Translations under genes and position numbers: made by a program
The notes under the pieces: model-generated
Seen by the model: only the letters and a program-made list of their open reading frames with translations
Told to the model about the DNA's origin: nothing
Database searches by the model: none
Shown here: one piece after another, positions 37,592-45,703 of the stretch
Layout: each line of letters opens with the position of its first letter
Position numbering within the stretch: position 1 is the first letter of the stretch
From: Rhodococcus globerulus NBRC 14531
GTDB taxonomy: Bacteria; Actinomycetota; Actinomycetes; Mycobacteriales; Mycobacteriaceae
NCBI RefSeq assembly: GCF_001894805.1
Contig: NZ_BCWX01000006.1
Coordinates: 62,001-126,000, forward strand
Length of the DNA stretch: 64,000 nucleotides
Direction: 5' to 3'

Positions 37592-38821
37592 TCACATGAG
37601 TGTTGTCAGGCGATGGCGAAGAAGGCCGGCGAGAAGTTCTGTTGTCCTTGCATCGAATCCGATCTCGGTGCATCGCTCGGCCCAGCCGTGTGCAGCTTTG
37701 ACCAGCGCGTCGATCATTCGGGTGACCGCGCGTTCGCGAAGTCCGAGCCGTAGTCCGGCGTCGATGAAGTTGGCGCGGGTCAGGCGATTGGCGCGCCCGT
37801 ACAGGTTCATCGCCATCGGATCATTCCAGCCGGTGTACGGCTGAGTGCTGAGTAGATCGTAAGCCGGACTCGGTTGCCACAATGCGTTGGGCGCGTAGAT
37901 CGACAGGTTCTTTCCGTGTAAGTCTCCATTGCCGATGAGCCATGAAAAGGTCACTGTGCGAAGCAATTCCAGTGTGGATGCAGATTTGGAGCCGCCGCCC
38001 GCTTCGCAGGCATCGGTAAGCGCCGTGATGGCAGTCTCGGTTTTCATCCGGTACTTGGACGCCGGATAGATGCCGGCAACTTGGCATGCATCCTCTTGAG
38101 CGATGCGGTGGCCATCGCGACGGTCGAAACGCTCGACAAGTAACGCACTCCTGCCGTCGGCGTCGTGGAGAAGTTGAGTGGTCGGCACGCGTAGCCCACA
38201 TGCTGCCGCCATTCTCATGAAAAAGTGTTCGTTCTCCGACAACAGTGGGAATCCAACGGGCGGAGTGAGTTTGAGGATCGCGGGCCCGGCGGGAGTGTTT
38301 GTCGGTACCGACCACATATTGGCACTGACCTTGGGCTGGACTCCGGAAAGTGCAAGCGGATCTGCGTCGACCGAACCGGCGAGGCGATTGAATAGGCTGT
38401 GGAAGTTGGCGTCTCGTTCCGGCGCAAACATCGGTTGCGGTTCCGGTGGGACACTACCTGCGGGCGCGATCCGCACATTTCCGATGGTGTCGGCGCCGAC
38501 GGCCAATAGCAGAGTCAGATGGTCGTCGATCGAGGTTTTGGTCGAGGAAACTACCGCGCCGAGGCGAACACCCTCCGGGAGAAGGCCTGCGAAGAAGGGG
38601 GGAACCGCACCGCCGGTGGTGACCACGGGGTAGTGCCCATTCGCGAGCAACGACCATGACACTGAGTGAGATCGGATCGATGCCCCGGTCGATGACAGCG
38701 TGCTGTAGTCGAATTCGATCGTGTCGTTTGTTTGGCGTGTGAGGGTGGCAACCTGCACGTCGTCGATGTAGACGTCTGCATTGTCGATGTCCGTCAGCGT
38801 CGTGCTGAGAGGGCTGCTCAT
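37592..38821 (-). CDS. hipA: HipA-like serine/threonine kinase toxin
   Basis: The 409-residue protein has the HipA layout. The N-terminal HipA_N-like part (YIDDVQVATLTRQTNDTIEFDYS...SWSL, FFAGLLPEG) is followed by a kinase core with SGVQPKVSANM, ILKLTPP, the catalytic loop GNGDLHGKNLSIY and the metal motif YDLLST. HipA toxins phosphorylate glutamyl-tRNA synthetase or other targets and cause growth arrest; the partner HipB binds the kinase and DNA. The ATG overlaps the stop of the Xre gene in an ATGA tetrad, the usual tight coupling of antitoxin and toxin. Key residues of the catalytic and metal loops are present, so the gene looks intact. The real target is unknown. Confidence 0.88.
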   Translation of the reverse strand: MSSPLSTTLTDIDNADVYIDDVQVATLTRQTNDTIEFDYSTLSSTGASIRSHSVSWSLLANGHYPVVTTGGAVPPFFAGLLPEGVRLGAVVSSTKTSIDDHLTLLLAVGADTIGNVRIAPAGSVPPEPQPMFAPERDANFHSLFNRLAGSVDADPLALSGVQPKVSANMWSVPTNTPAGPAILKLTPPVGFPLLSENEHFFMRMAAACGLRVPTTQLLHDADGRSALLVERFDRRDGHRIAQEDACQVAGIYPASKYRMKTETAITALTDACEAGGGSKSASTLELLRTVTFSWLIGNGDLHGKNLSIYAPNALWQPSPAYDLLSTQPYTGWNDPMAMNLYGRANRLTRANFIDAGLRLGLRERAVTRMIDALVKAAHGWAERCTEIGFDARTTELLAGLLRHRLTTLM

Positions 38822-39084
38822 TGAGGCGCCTCGAGTTCGGCGATCGTGATTGGCTGCAGGCGCAGTCCGAGGGCGTCGGCAATTTCGACGATTGATGCCA
38901 GCTTCACGGATCCGGTGCCGTATTCGAGCGCTTGAACGCTGGATCGGGACACCCCGGCTAGGTCGGCGAGTGTTTGCTGGGTGAGTCGGAGTTGGACCCT
39001 GCGTTCGGCAAACAGCTCGCCTATGCGTGCAATTTCAGGCATAGGACTGCTGCGCGTCGGTGAACTTCTACGTGGCTGACTCAT
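38818..39084 (-). CDS. hipB: HipB-like Xre-family antitoxin
   Basis: The 88-residue protein carries an Xre helix-turn-helix: IGELFAERRVQLRLTQQTLADLAGVSRSSVQALEYGTGSVKLASIVEIADALGL, then a short tail that would contact the kinase. The ATG at 39084 has a good AGGAG six bases upstream; ATG 39042 is a weaker internal option and falls inside a repeat that may be an operator. The gene directly precedes and overlaps the HipA-like gene. As in other hipBA operons the product should neutralise the kinase and repress its own promoter. Three inverted repeats with TATGC/ATGC arms in and in front of the gene fit that. Confidence 0.85.
   Translation of the reverse strand: MSQPRRSSPTRSSPMPEIARIGELFAERRVQLRLTQQTLADLAGVSRSSVQALEYGTGSVKLASIVEIADALGLRLQPITIAELEAPQ
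39020..39045. promoter_or_regulatory. Candidate HipB operator 1 (inside start of hipB)
   Basis: CCTATGC (39020-39026) and GCATAGG (39039-39045) are perfect inverted arms separated by 12 bases. The arm core and spacing are the same as in the site at 39094-39115. E. coli HipB binds a comparable two-arm site (TATCC, spacer, GGATA). Confidence 0.5.
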
Positions 39085-39093
39085 TGCCGCTCC

Positions 39094-39115
39094 TATGCCT
39101 TATTTTGCAAGCATA
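39094..39115. promoter_or_regulatory. Candidate HipB operator 2 (upstream of hipB start)
   Basis: TATGC (39094-39098) and GCATA (39111-39115) with a 12-base spacer lie just upstream of the hipB ribosome binding site. The extended arms agree as CYTATGCYT. Position and match to operator 1 suggest autoregulation. Confidence 0.55.
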
Positions 39116-39143
39116 AGTCAGGGTGGGGTTGCAGGGCAATCTC

Positions 39144-39166
39144 AAATGCTCGTTGTGCTTGCATTT
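39144..39166. promoter_or_regulatory. Possible HipB operator 3 (weaker)
   Basis: AAATGC (39144-39149) and GCATTT (39161-39166) are perfect arms with an 11-base spacer. Only the ATGC/GCAT core is shared with sites 1 and 2, and the spacer is one base shorter. Confidence 0.3.
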
Positions 39167-39358
39167 TCGTGCATTAGCTTCCCCGTAGCAGGGTAGTCGA
39201 GGAGATCGCCCATCGGAGCGTAACCTACCGACAGAGTTGGTGTTCCCCAGCTTTCAGACCAGCCTGATCGGAATTCAAGTCGTTTGGCGAGAAGAGTTTT
39301 CGGGTGTCGCTCGAACCTAGCTCCCAATATTGCTGTGACTCGACGTAGCATCCTGAAT

Positions 39359-39604
39359 GTGGCTAGACGATCGGTAACAGTGAGATTTGATTCAGAGGAA
39401 CTCGAGGCTCTCGAGGCGCTCCGGGAGCTTACGGGCGCGGACATATCCAGCGTCGTGCGCGAAGCAGTCATCGAGCACGCGAAGCGATGTGCCAGGCAGG
39501 CGCCGCCGCGCGATATCGGCGACAAGCGTAAGTCCCTGACCTTGAACGATGCCTTCGCGCGATACTCGGCGATGTGTGTTGAGCAGGAGCGGGAAGCCTC
39601 CTAA
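39359..39604 (+). CDS. Ribbon-helix-helix (CopG-like) protein
   Basis: The product of about 81 residues has a ribbon-helix-helix pattern: RSVTVRFDSEELEALEALRELTGADISSVVREAVIEHAKRC, a DNA-binding strand followed by two helices. The tail is polar and ends VEQEREAS. The start is uncertain: GTG 39359 begins right before the domain, GTG 39335 and TTG 39284 are in frame upstream, and none has a clear ribosome binding site. TAGCAT seven bases before GTG 39359 could be a -10 box of a leaderless message. Such proteins are usually antitoxins or repressors. No toxin gene adjoins it, so it is an orphan beside the divergent hipBA operon. Confidence 0.65.
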   Translation: MARRSVTVRFDSEELEALEALRELTGADISSVVREAVIEHAKRCARQAPPRDIGDKRKSLTLNDAFARYSAMCVEQEREAS

Positions 39605-39612
39605 ACCAAGGA

Positions 39613-39639
39613 GCGGTGGAGACATGACGTCCCCACCGC
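39613..39639. terminator. Hairpin between convergent genes
   Basis: GCGGTGG (39613-39619) pairs with CCACCGC (39633-39639). The inner GAC/GTC bases can extend the stem past one mismatch. It lies between the ribbon-helix-helix gene and the convergent dehydrogenase gene and could serve both. Confidence 0.5.
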
Positions 39640-39656
39640 ATTTCCCGGTTGTTGAA

Positions 39657-40712
39657 TTATGAACGAACTAGAATCTTGACTGCTGTGTCGTTGTGTTCGA
39701 TCAAGGTTGTGAAGCCTTCTGAAATCAACTCTTCGAGGTGAATGCGTCCGGTGATGAACGGGGCGAGGTCGACAACTCCGTCCTGAACCATTTTGATGAC
39801 AGCTTCATGATCGCGGACGTACGCGATTGTTCCTCGCAGATCGATCTCTTTGAGGACGAGCTTCTGCATGTCGATGGTCGCGGGCTTGCCCCAAATTGAC
39901 ACGTTGACAACCACTCCCGCGGGTCGAACGGTGTCGAGCATGGTGTCGAGCACTGCGTTGACACCGGCACATTCGAATCCGATATCCGCGCCGATGCCAT
40001 CGCTGATCTCGAGAACGCGGGCCTTCACGTCCTCGCTGCTCGGATCGATGACATAGTCAGCGACACCGCTGGACAGTGCCTTTTCTTTACGCGCACCGCT
40101 GAGTTCCGTGACGATCGTTGTTGCGCCAAGACCTTTGAGTACTGCGGCGACCAGCAGCCCGATAGGTCCGGCGCCTCCGACTATCGCGATGTCGCCACTT
40201 TGGGCGCCGCTACGAACGACGGCATGGTGTGCAACGCTCAACGGCTCGATCAGCGCAGCTTCGTCCAATGGGATGTTGCCGATCTTGTGAACCCAACGTC
40301 GGTCAACCACAACCTTTTCGCTGAGTCCGCCACCGCCGCCGGCCAATCCGATGAATCCCATCTGAGTGCACAGGTGATAGTTGCCGGCCCTACATGGAGC
40401 ACATTCGTTGCAGACGAAATACGGTTCAACGACGACGTTTTCGCCCACTTCGACGTCGGTCACGCCTTCGCCGACTTCTTCGACAGTGCCCGAGAATTCG
40501 TGTCCCATAGTGACCGGCGCGTTCTCATGAGAGAGGGGGTGGGGGTGGCCGGGCGCCGAGATGAAGATTGGACCCTCGAGGTACTCATGGAGATCGGTGC
40601 CACAAATCCCGCACCAGGCGACCTTCAATTTGACGGTACCTGGCCGCACTTCGGGCTCGGGAATGTCTTCGATTCGGATGTCTTTCTGACCGTGGAACCG
40701 TGCTGCCTTCAT
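39657..40712 (-). CDS. Zinc-dependent medium-chain dehydrogenase, 2,3-butanediol dehydrogenase-like
   Basis: The 351-residue enzyme of the zinc alcohol dehydrogenase family has the catalytic zinc site WCGICGTDLHEY and GHEFSGTVEEVGEGV, the structural zinc cysteines in CNECAPCRAGNYHLC, and a Rossmann motif IVGGAGPIGLLVAAVLKGLG. The HEYLEGPIFI segment after the zinc cysteine is typical of R,R-2,3-butanediol dehydrogenases and related polyol enzymes. I start it at ATG 40712 (MKAARFHG) with GAGG upstream; a longer in-frame reading to 40883 looks non-coding. It is divergent from the metallo-hydrolase gene. It probably oxidises a secondary alcohol or diol with NAD; the exact substrate is unknown. 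Confidence 0.88.
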   Translation of the reverse strand: MKAARFHGQKDIRIEDIPEPEVRPGTVKLKVAWCGICGTDLHEYLEGPIFISAPGHPHPLSHENAPVTMGHEFSGTVEEVGEGVTDVEVGENVVVEPYFVCNECAPCRAGNYHLCTQMGFIGLAGGGGGLSEKVVVDRRWVHKIGNIPLDEAALIEPLSVAHHAVVRSGAQSGDIAIVGGAGPIGLLVAAVLKGLGATTIVTELSGARKEKALSSGVADYVIDPSSEDVKARVLEISDGIGADIGFECAGVNAVLDTMLDTVRPAGVVVNVSIWGKPATIDMQKLVLKEIDLRGTIAYVRDHEAVIKMVQDGVVDLAPFITGRIHLEELISEGFTTLIEHNDTAVKILVRS

Positions 40713-40785
40713 AGATCCGCACCTCACTTCGTTGTGAATCCGCTGGTAGATCAACGCTAGGACTCCGATGGTGGGGTGTGAAGGG

Positions 40786-40805
40786 TTGCAATGGATTGCA
40801 ATGTG
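40786..40805. repeat. Tandem TTGCAATG repeat in divergent promoter region
   Basis: TTGCAATGGA (40786-40795) is followed directly by TTGCAATGTG (40796-40805), a 10-base period equal to one helical turn. It lies between the divergent dehydrogenase and metallo-hydrolase genes and could be a regulator binding site. Confidence 0.4.
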
Positions 40806-40896
40806 GTGGAACGGGGAGCGTGTCCAATGGTGTCGTCGATGATCTGACAGTGGGGAATGAAGTTTGATGTGCGCACTCGCCACCTAGACTGCAGTC

Positions 40897-41967
40897 ATGT
40901 TTTCGAACGAAGTTAGCCGGCGAACCTTCTTCGTGGGAGCTGCCGCCGCGGCCACCTCAACCCTTGCAATGACGAACGCGTCGGCCTCCGTTCCAGCGTC
41001 AGCGAATCCGACTATCGTTGCGCGCCAACGGTTCTTCGGCCCCGAGAATGTTGATCCATCGACCGGCGAATTGGACTCGTCGAAGACGATTCTTTCCTGG
41101 TTTGGTGTCACGAATTTTGCTATGTCCATCGCAGGCAACGTCGTCCTTCTGGACGCCTGGGTTCCTCGAGGCGAGTTCTCGAACTATGTGCCGACCAGCC
41201 CAGAAGAACTGGCCGCGCTAGCGCCGAGCCACATCCTGATTGGGCATGGGCATTTCGATCACGCCGCTGACGCTGCCGAAATTGCCTCGATGTGTGGAGC
41301 AACCATCGTTGGAACAGACGAGCATTGCAGTCAGATCGCAGAGCAAGCGACAACTGAGCTCCGAACGTTGCCGCTGGATTCTGACCGAACTGACTTCTCG
41401 CTATCCAACGGTGTTGCCGTGCACTCTGTTCGGCACTTGCACTCCGCGCTGCGGGCCCCGCGAGGCGAGCAGCCGCCACTCGTTCTTGTGCCCGATTTCA
41501 GTCCGGCCATCGAACATCCGCCGACACCTCACGACACTGCACACCTGGCGTCGCATTTCAACGATGCCGAGGGTGGATCGTTGCTCTACCAGTTCGTGAT
41601 CGGTGACTTCGTACTGACTTGGCACGACAGCACAGGGCCGCTCTTCACCGACGCTCCGGAGATCCTGGAGGCCCTGCGTGCGTTGCCAGCGTCCACAGTT
41701 CAGATCGGGTCTATTCAGGGCTACAACCAGTACACGAACGGGCTCAGTGACCCACTCGACTACATCCGGGCACTGCGGCCTTCACTCTTCGTGCCGGCGC
41801 ACCATGATAATTGGCTCGCACCGCTCTCCGCGCCGGCCGTCGCATACGAAGAGAGACTGCGTCAAGCGCTTGCAGGCTTGCCGACGTCACCCGAACTACT
41901 GTTGCTCACCGATCCGGCAGACTATGTCCAGCCTTCACGGCTCACGTTCGACATACCGGTGAAGTGA
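40897..41967 (+). CDS. Tat-exported metallo-beta-lactamase-fold hydrolase
   Basis: The 356-residue protein begins with a twin-arginine signal (SRRTFF, then a run of alanines up to about residue 33), so it is folded in the cytoplasm and exported. The metal-binding motif HGHFDHAAD marks the metallo-beta-lactamase fold. Later histidines (HSVRHLHSALR, WHDSTGPLF and VPAHHDNW) probably complete a dinuclear site. The family includes lactonases, phosphodiesterases and UlaG-like enzymes; nothing seen fixes the substrate. Its start is 184 bp from the divergent dehydrogenase start, and both may respond to the same regulator at the tandem TTGCAATG repeat. Confidence 0.85.
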   Translation: MFSNEVSRRTFFVGAAAAATSTLAMTNASASVPASANPTIVARQRFFGPENVDPSTGELDSSKTILSWFGVTNFAMSIAGNVVLLDAWVPRGEFSNYVPTSPEELAALAPSHILIGHGHFDHAADAAEIASMCGATIVGTDEHCSQIAEQATTELRTLPLDSDRTDFSLSNGVAVHSVRHLHSALRAPRGEQPPLVLVPDFSPAIEHPPTPHDTAHLASHFNDAEGGSLLYQFVIGDFVLTWHDSTGPLFTDAPEILEALRALPASTVQIGSIQGYNQYTNGLSDPLDYIRALRPSLFVPAHHDNWLAPLSAPAVAYEERLRQALAGLPTSPELLLLTDPADYVQPSRLTFDIPVK

Positions 41968-41984
41968 CAGACGTAGATTCAGAT

Positions 41985-42338
41985 TCAGTGAATGTGCTCC
42001 TGCCAATCAGCTGGCACGCGGCCGGCCGGACCAGGAACCGGCTGGTCGGTGGGATGCGAAGTGGGCGGGGCCAATTCAGGACCGTCGTAGGCTTCCTGAG
42101 TTTCGAAGCTCCAGAACCAATCCTCGCCAGGCTCGAAACTCTGCATGAAGGGGTGCTTGGTCGCCGCGGCGTGAGCGCTGGCATGTTGTGACGGGGATGA
42201 GTCACAGCATCCGATGTGACCGCACTGAGTACATCGACGCAAATGCACCCACCAACCGCCAGCAGCGTCGCATTCGACGCACCCGGCACCGCTCGGCGGC
42301 ACACTCGGATCAATTCCGGCTGGAAGTCCGTCGGTCAT
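41985..42338 (-). CDS. UBP-type zinc finger protein
   Basis: The 117-residue protein is built around a ubiquitin-hydrolase-type zinc finger: GCVECDAAGGWWVHLRRCTQCGHIGCCDSSPSQHASAHAAATKHPFMQSFEPGEDWFWSF. The cysteines and histidines match the zinc ligands of the ZnF-UBP fold. Bacterial stand-alone members are common in actinomycetes and have no defined role, since there is no ubiquitin. They have been suggested to bind protein C-termini. The gene follows the histidine kinase gene on the same strand after a 59-bp gap and converges with the metallo-hydrolase gene. Confidence 0.88.
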   Translation of the reverse strand: MTDGLPAGIDPSVPPSGAGCVECDAAGGWWVHLRRCTQCGHIGCCDSSPSQHASAHAAATKHPFMQSFEPGEDWFWSFETQEAYDGPELAPPTSHPTDQPVPGPAGRVPADWQEHIH

Positions 42339-42397
42339 GGTCAGTCCCTTCGTTGAAGTGGCTCTGCCTATTCATCGTGCGCGCCGAGTCGGGCGCG

Positions 42398-43840
42398 CTA
42401 CTCGGCATCGTCGACATGGTTGCGCTCTGGTCCAGAGATCGGCAGGAGAACACGGAAGCGGGTGTCCCCGGGTTCGGATGTGACCCGAAGTTCACCGTGA
42501 TGTTTGCCGACAACGATTCTCCACGAAATGTCCAGGCCCAAGCCCGTTCCCTCGCCGACCGGTTTCGTGGTGAAGAAGGGCTGGAAGATTCTGTCGATGA
42601 CGTCGTCGGGGATTCCTGATCCTGTGTCGCAGATTTCGATGCAGACTCGATCGCCGTCGCGGCTGGTGCGAACAGTCAAGGTCCCACTGCCATCCATTGC
42701 GGCGACAGCGTTGTCGATCAGATTGGTCCACACTTGATTCAGTTCGCCTGCATACGCATCGATGGGTGGGAGTGCCCGGTCGTATTCCTTGACGACGGTG
42801 ATGTCACCGATTTTCTGTCCCAACATAATCAGCGTGCTGTCGAGCAATTCGTGAACGTCGATGGTCTGGAAGGGCGCGCGGTCCATTTGCGAATACTGTT
42901 TGGCCGCACCGACAAGCGTGGAGATTCGGGTGGTGGAATCGGCGATCTCGTTCATCAGTAGCTCAGACTCGATGGTGTAGTTCAACCAACGGATTGCCCC
43001 CTCGAGCACGGACTCGTCCACTGCTGCGGCAACAGTCTCCAGCCAGTTGGTGTCGAGGCCAGCTTGGACGAAGGTTGGTGCTAGGTCCCAACCTTCGCGG
43101 ATGGAATGGTCCTCGAACCATTCACCCAGGGAGTCTTCTCGATCGGATGCTTCAAGGGGCGTGAGCGTCGGAGCCTTGGCAACAACTTCGGCGACTTCCT
43201 CTTGCATATGCATGAGGGTGACAAGTGAGTCGCGATCGTAGAAGCCTGAGGCGATCATCCCCAGTTTGCGCCGCATGCCGGCGACGCGTTCGCGTAACGA
43301 CGCGGTCGCCCGCACTGCGGCGGCTGCGGGATTGTTCAGTTCGTGGGTCAATCCGGCGGAGAGGGAGCCGAGGGCGAGAAGACGCTCACGTTGATCCATG
43401 ATCTGGCGGGTGTTCTGGTTCCCGAAGAACACTCCTTCGAGAAGGTGCACAGCCATCGGAAACCATTCGCGCACTACAGCGCCGAACTTGTCGGCGTCGA
43501 GAACGAAGAAGGTCGACGGCTTCGTTACGCGCAGCGACACCGAATAGATTTGCGGGACACGATCACCCAAGTACGACGTCCAACCGCCGGAGTAGACGCC
43601 TCTCTGGGAGGTGCGCACCATCTCGATGTCTTCGCCGCCGGAGAGTTTCGACATGATCAGTTCGCCCTCGATCAGGACGTAGAAGCACGATGCCGGGTCG
43701 CCTTCGAGGTAGACCTGGCCGCGGTCGATTTCAGTGATGTGGCCACTCTGGCAGAGTGTTTCGAGTTGATCGTCGGTGAGCTCCTCGAACAGGAACAGTG
43801 TGCGAAGAAGTTCTGGACTGCATTCTGGGACAGACATCAA
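42398..43840 (-). CDS. Sensor histidine kinase with N-terminal cyclic-nucleotide-binding-type domain
   Basis: The 480-residue soluble kinase has residues 1-125 in the cyclic-nucleotide-binding/Crp-type beta-roll pattern (GQVYLEGDPASCFYVLIEGELIMSK). The phosphoacceptor helix is LSAGLTHELNNPAAAA, with His166. The ATP-binding domain has the N box NQVWTNLIDNAVAAM, G1 DTGSGIP and G2 GEGTGLGL. No membrane segment is visible, so it senses an internal signal; the ligand could be cAMP or another effector. GGGAGA precedes the ATG. Six bases separate it from the upstream response-regulator flavoprotein gene, so the two very likely form one signalling pair. Confidence 0.88.
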   Translation of the reverse strand: MMSVPECSPELLRTLFLFEELTDDQLETLCQSGHITEIDRGQVYLEGDPASCFYVLIEGELIMSKLSGGEDIEMVRTSQRGVYSGGWTSYLGDRVPQIYSVSLRVTKPSTFFVLDADKFGAVVREWFPMAVHLLEGVFFGNQNTRQIMDQRERLLALGSLSAGLTHELNNPAAAAVRATASLRERVAGMRRKLGMIASGFYDRDSLVTLMHMQEEVAEVVAKAPTLTPLEASDREDSLGEWFEDHSIREGWDLAPTFVQAGLDTNWLETVAAAVDESVLEGAIRWLNYTIESELLMNEIADSTTRISTLVGAAKQYSQMDRAPFQTIDVHELLDSTLIMLGQKIGDITVVKEYDRALPPIDAYAGELNQVWTNLIDNAVAAMDGSGTLTVRTSRDGDRVCIEICDTGSGIPDDVIDRIFQPFFTTKPVGEGTGLGLDISWRIVVGKHHGELRVTSEPGDTRFRVLLPISGPERNHVDDAE

Positions 43841-43846
43841 ATCTCC

Positions 43847-45523
43847 CTATTGTTGAGCGAGATAGCGGTGGACGAACATCACGGCCATCGCTCCTTCACC
43901 GACAGCCGATGCGACCCGCTTGGCTGATTCGGCATGCACGTCACCGGCGACAAAGACTCCGGGAACACTGGTTTCGAGGTGGTGGGGTGCTCGGTCGAGG
44001 GGCCACCCTTGCGGTGTGATGCCGTCGGCGGCGAGGTCGGGGCCGGCGACGATAAATCCATGGCGATCACGAACGACAACGTCGCCGAGCCAATCCGTCA
44101 GCGGAGCGGCGCCGATGAAGATGAACAGCCAATGGGCGTCAACGATCTCTTCTTCACCAGTTGCTCTGTTCAGCAGCGTGATTCGCTCGAGGTGATCGTC
44201 ACCGTCAGCGGCGATTACTTCGGTGCAGGCGCGAACCGATATCTTCGGATTTTTCTCGATCTGTTGAATCAGGTAGTAGGACATGGATGCTTCGAGTGAA
44301 GCGCCCCGGATGAGGATCGTGACGGATCGTGCACCGCGTGAAAGATAAACAGCTGCTTGGCCGGCGGAGTTTGCCCCACCCACGATGTAGACATCCTGCT
44401 CGCTACATCGCGCGGCCTCGGTGACAGAAGACCCGTAGTACACGCCTCGGCCGGTGAACGTGTCGAGACCGGGAGCCGAAAGTTGACGGTACGAAACACC
44501 CGTGGCCAAGATGACAGAATGCGCATCAACGGATGTGCCGTCGTCGAAACGAACTGTGCGGGCAGAGCCGTTGATTTCGAGACCCGTCACATCGCGGGCT
44601 GTGATGACCTCAGCGCCGAACTTTGTTGCCTGCCTCCGCGCGCGATCGGCCAACTGTGATCCGGAAACACCGTCCGGGAAGCCGAGATAGTTCTCGATAC
44701 GAGAGCTTTGACCGGCCTGTCCACCTGTGGCGCGTCGTTCGATGAGGACAGTTCGCAAACCCTCCGAGGCTCCATAGAGAGCAGCACCCAACCCCGCCGG
44801 TCCACCGCCGATGACAACCAAATCGTAGAAGTCCTCGGACAGGGTGGTGCTCAGGCCGAGTTTGTCCGCGAGTTCGGTGTCCGTCGGCTCGACCAGCACG
44901 TCACCATTGGGAGCAATGACGACGGGAAGGTTTAACTCGTCGACCCCTGCGGCGGTGAGGAGTCGTTGTCCCTCAGGCTCGTCCGACATGTACCAGCGGT
45001 ATGCAAGTTGATTGCGTGCCAGGAACTCTCGAACATCAGAGGATCGTCCAGACCAACGATGACCGACGACTTTGGTCTCCTCGGCAGGGTGGTGACTGGA
45101 GCCGGCCCAGGCGTCGAGGAGAGCGTCGATGACCGGGTAGAGCTTTTCTTCCGGTGGGTCCCAGGGTTTGAGCAGGTAGTGATCGAGGTCGACGACGTTG
45201 ATGGCGTCGATCGCGGCCTCGGTATCTGCATACGCAGTGAGCAGTACGCGCCGAGCTATCGGGTAGAGATCCATTGCCTGCTCGAGGAATTCGATTCCGC
45301 TCAAACCGGGCATGCGGTAGTCGGCGACGATAACGGCGACAGCGTCTCCGCGAAGCTTCATTTCGCGCAGAGTTTCGAGCGCTTGATCGCCCGATTCGGC
45401 GCGGATGATCCGATATTTCTCGCCGTAGCGTTTACGAAGGTCGCGGACGACGGCGCGGGAAACTCCGGGGTCGTCGTCGACGCTGAGGATAGCTGGTTTG
45501 GCAGGTGCTTTCGGCGTGTTCAC
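43847..45523 (-). CDS. Response regulator fused to thioredoxin-reductase-like flavoprotein
   Basis: The 558-residue protein has an N-terminal receiver domain (acidic VDDDPG at 15-20, phosphoacceptor Asp68 in VADYRMPG, Thr96, Lys119). A thioredoxin-fold-like segment at about 140-225 follows (RSSDVREFLARNQLAYRW, LNLPVVIAPNGDVLVEP). The rest is a thioredoxin-reductase-like FAD/NAD(P) module: VVIGGGPAGLGAALYGASEGL, ILATGVSYRQL, VYIVGGANSAGQAAVYLS and GVFVAGDVHAESAKRVASAVGEGAMA. The cysteine pair of true thioredoxin reductases is absent: the matching place reads GVYYGSSVTEAARC. It should bind FAD and NAD(P)H but cannot reduce thioredoxin in the classical way. It sits directly before its likely partner kinase. 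Redox-linked output of a two-component system is inference. Confidence 0.88.
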   Translation of the reverse strand: MNTPKAPAKPAILSVDDDPGVSRAVVRDLRKRYGEKYRIIRAESGDQALETLREMKLRGDAVAVIVADYRMPGLSGIEFLEQAMDLYPIARRVLLTAYADTEAAIDAINVVDLDHYLLKPWDPPEEKLYPVIDALLDAWAGSSHHPAEETKVVGHRWSGRSSDVREFLARNQLAYRWYMSDEPEGQRLLTAAGVDELNLPVVIAPNGDVLVEPTDTELADKLGLSTTLSEDFYDLVVIGGGPAGLGAALYGASEGLRTVLIERRATGGQAGQSSRIENYLGFPDGVSGSQLADRARRQATKFGAEVITARDVTGLEINGSARTVRFDDGTSVDAHSVILATGVSYRQLSAPGLDTFTGRGVYYGSSVTEAARCSEQDVYIVGGANSAGQAAVYLSRGARSVTILIRGASLEASMSYYLIQQIEKNPKISVRACTEVIAADGDDHLERITLLNRATGEEEIVDAHWLFIFIGAAPLTDWLGDVVVRDRHGFIVAGPDLAADGITPQGWPLDRAPHHLETSVPGVFVAGDVHAESAKRVASAVGEGAMAVMFVHRYLAQQ

Positions 45524-45703
45524 TCGGTGCCCTCCCCGACGTTGTAGTCAACCCCTCCAGTATGCGACTGTCACGAGCAGCGTCAATCGCTACAGATGCG
45601 CTGCAAGCGAACATGTGGATGTGAACTGGGAATTTGTCGGTAGCGGGAACCGATTGAGTTTCCGGCGCATCAAATAGAGTGAGTTCATACCGAAGGGGGC
45701 CCG

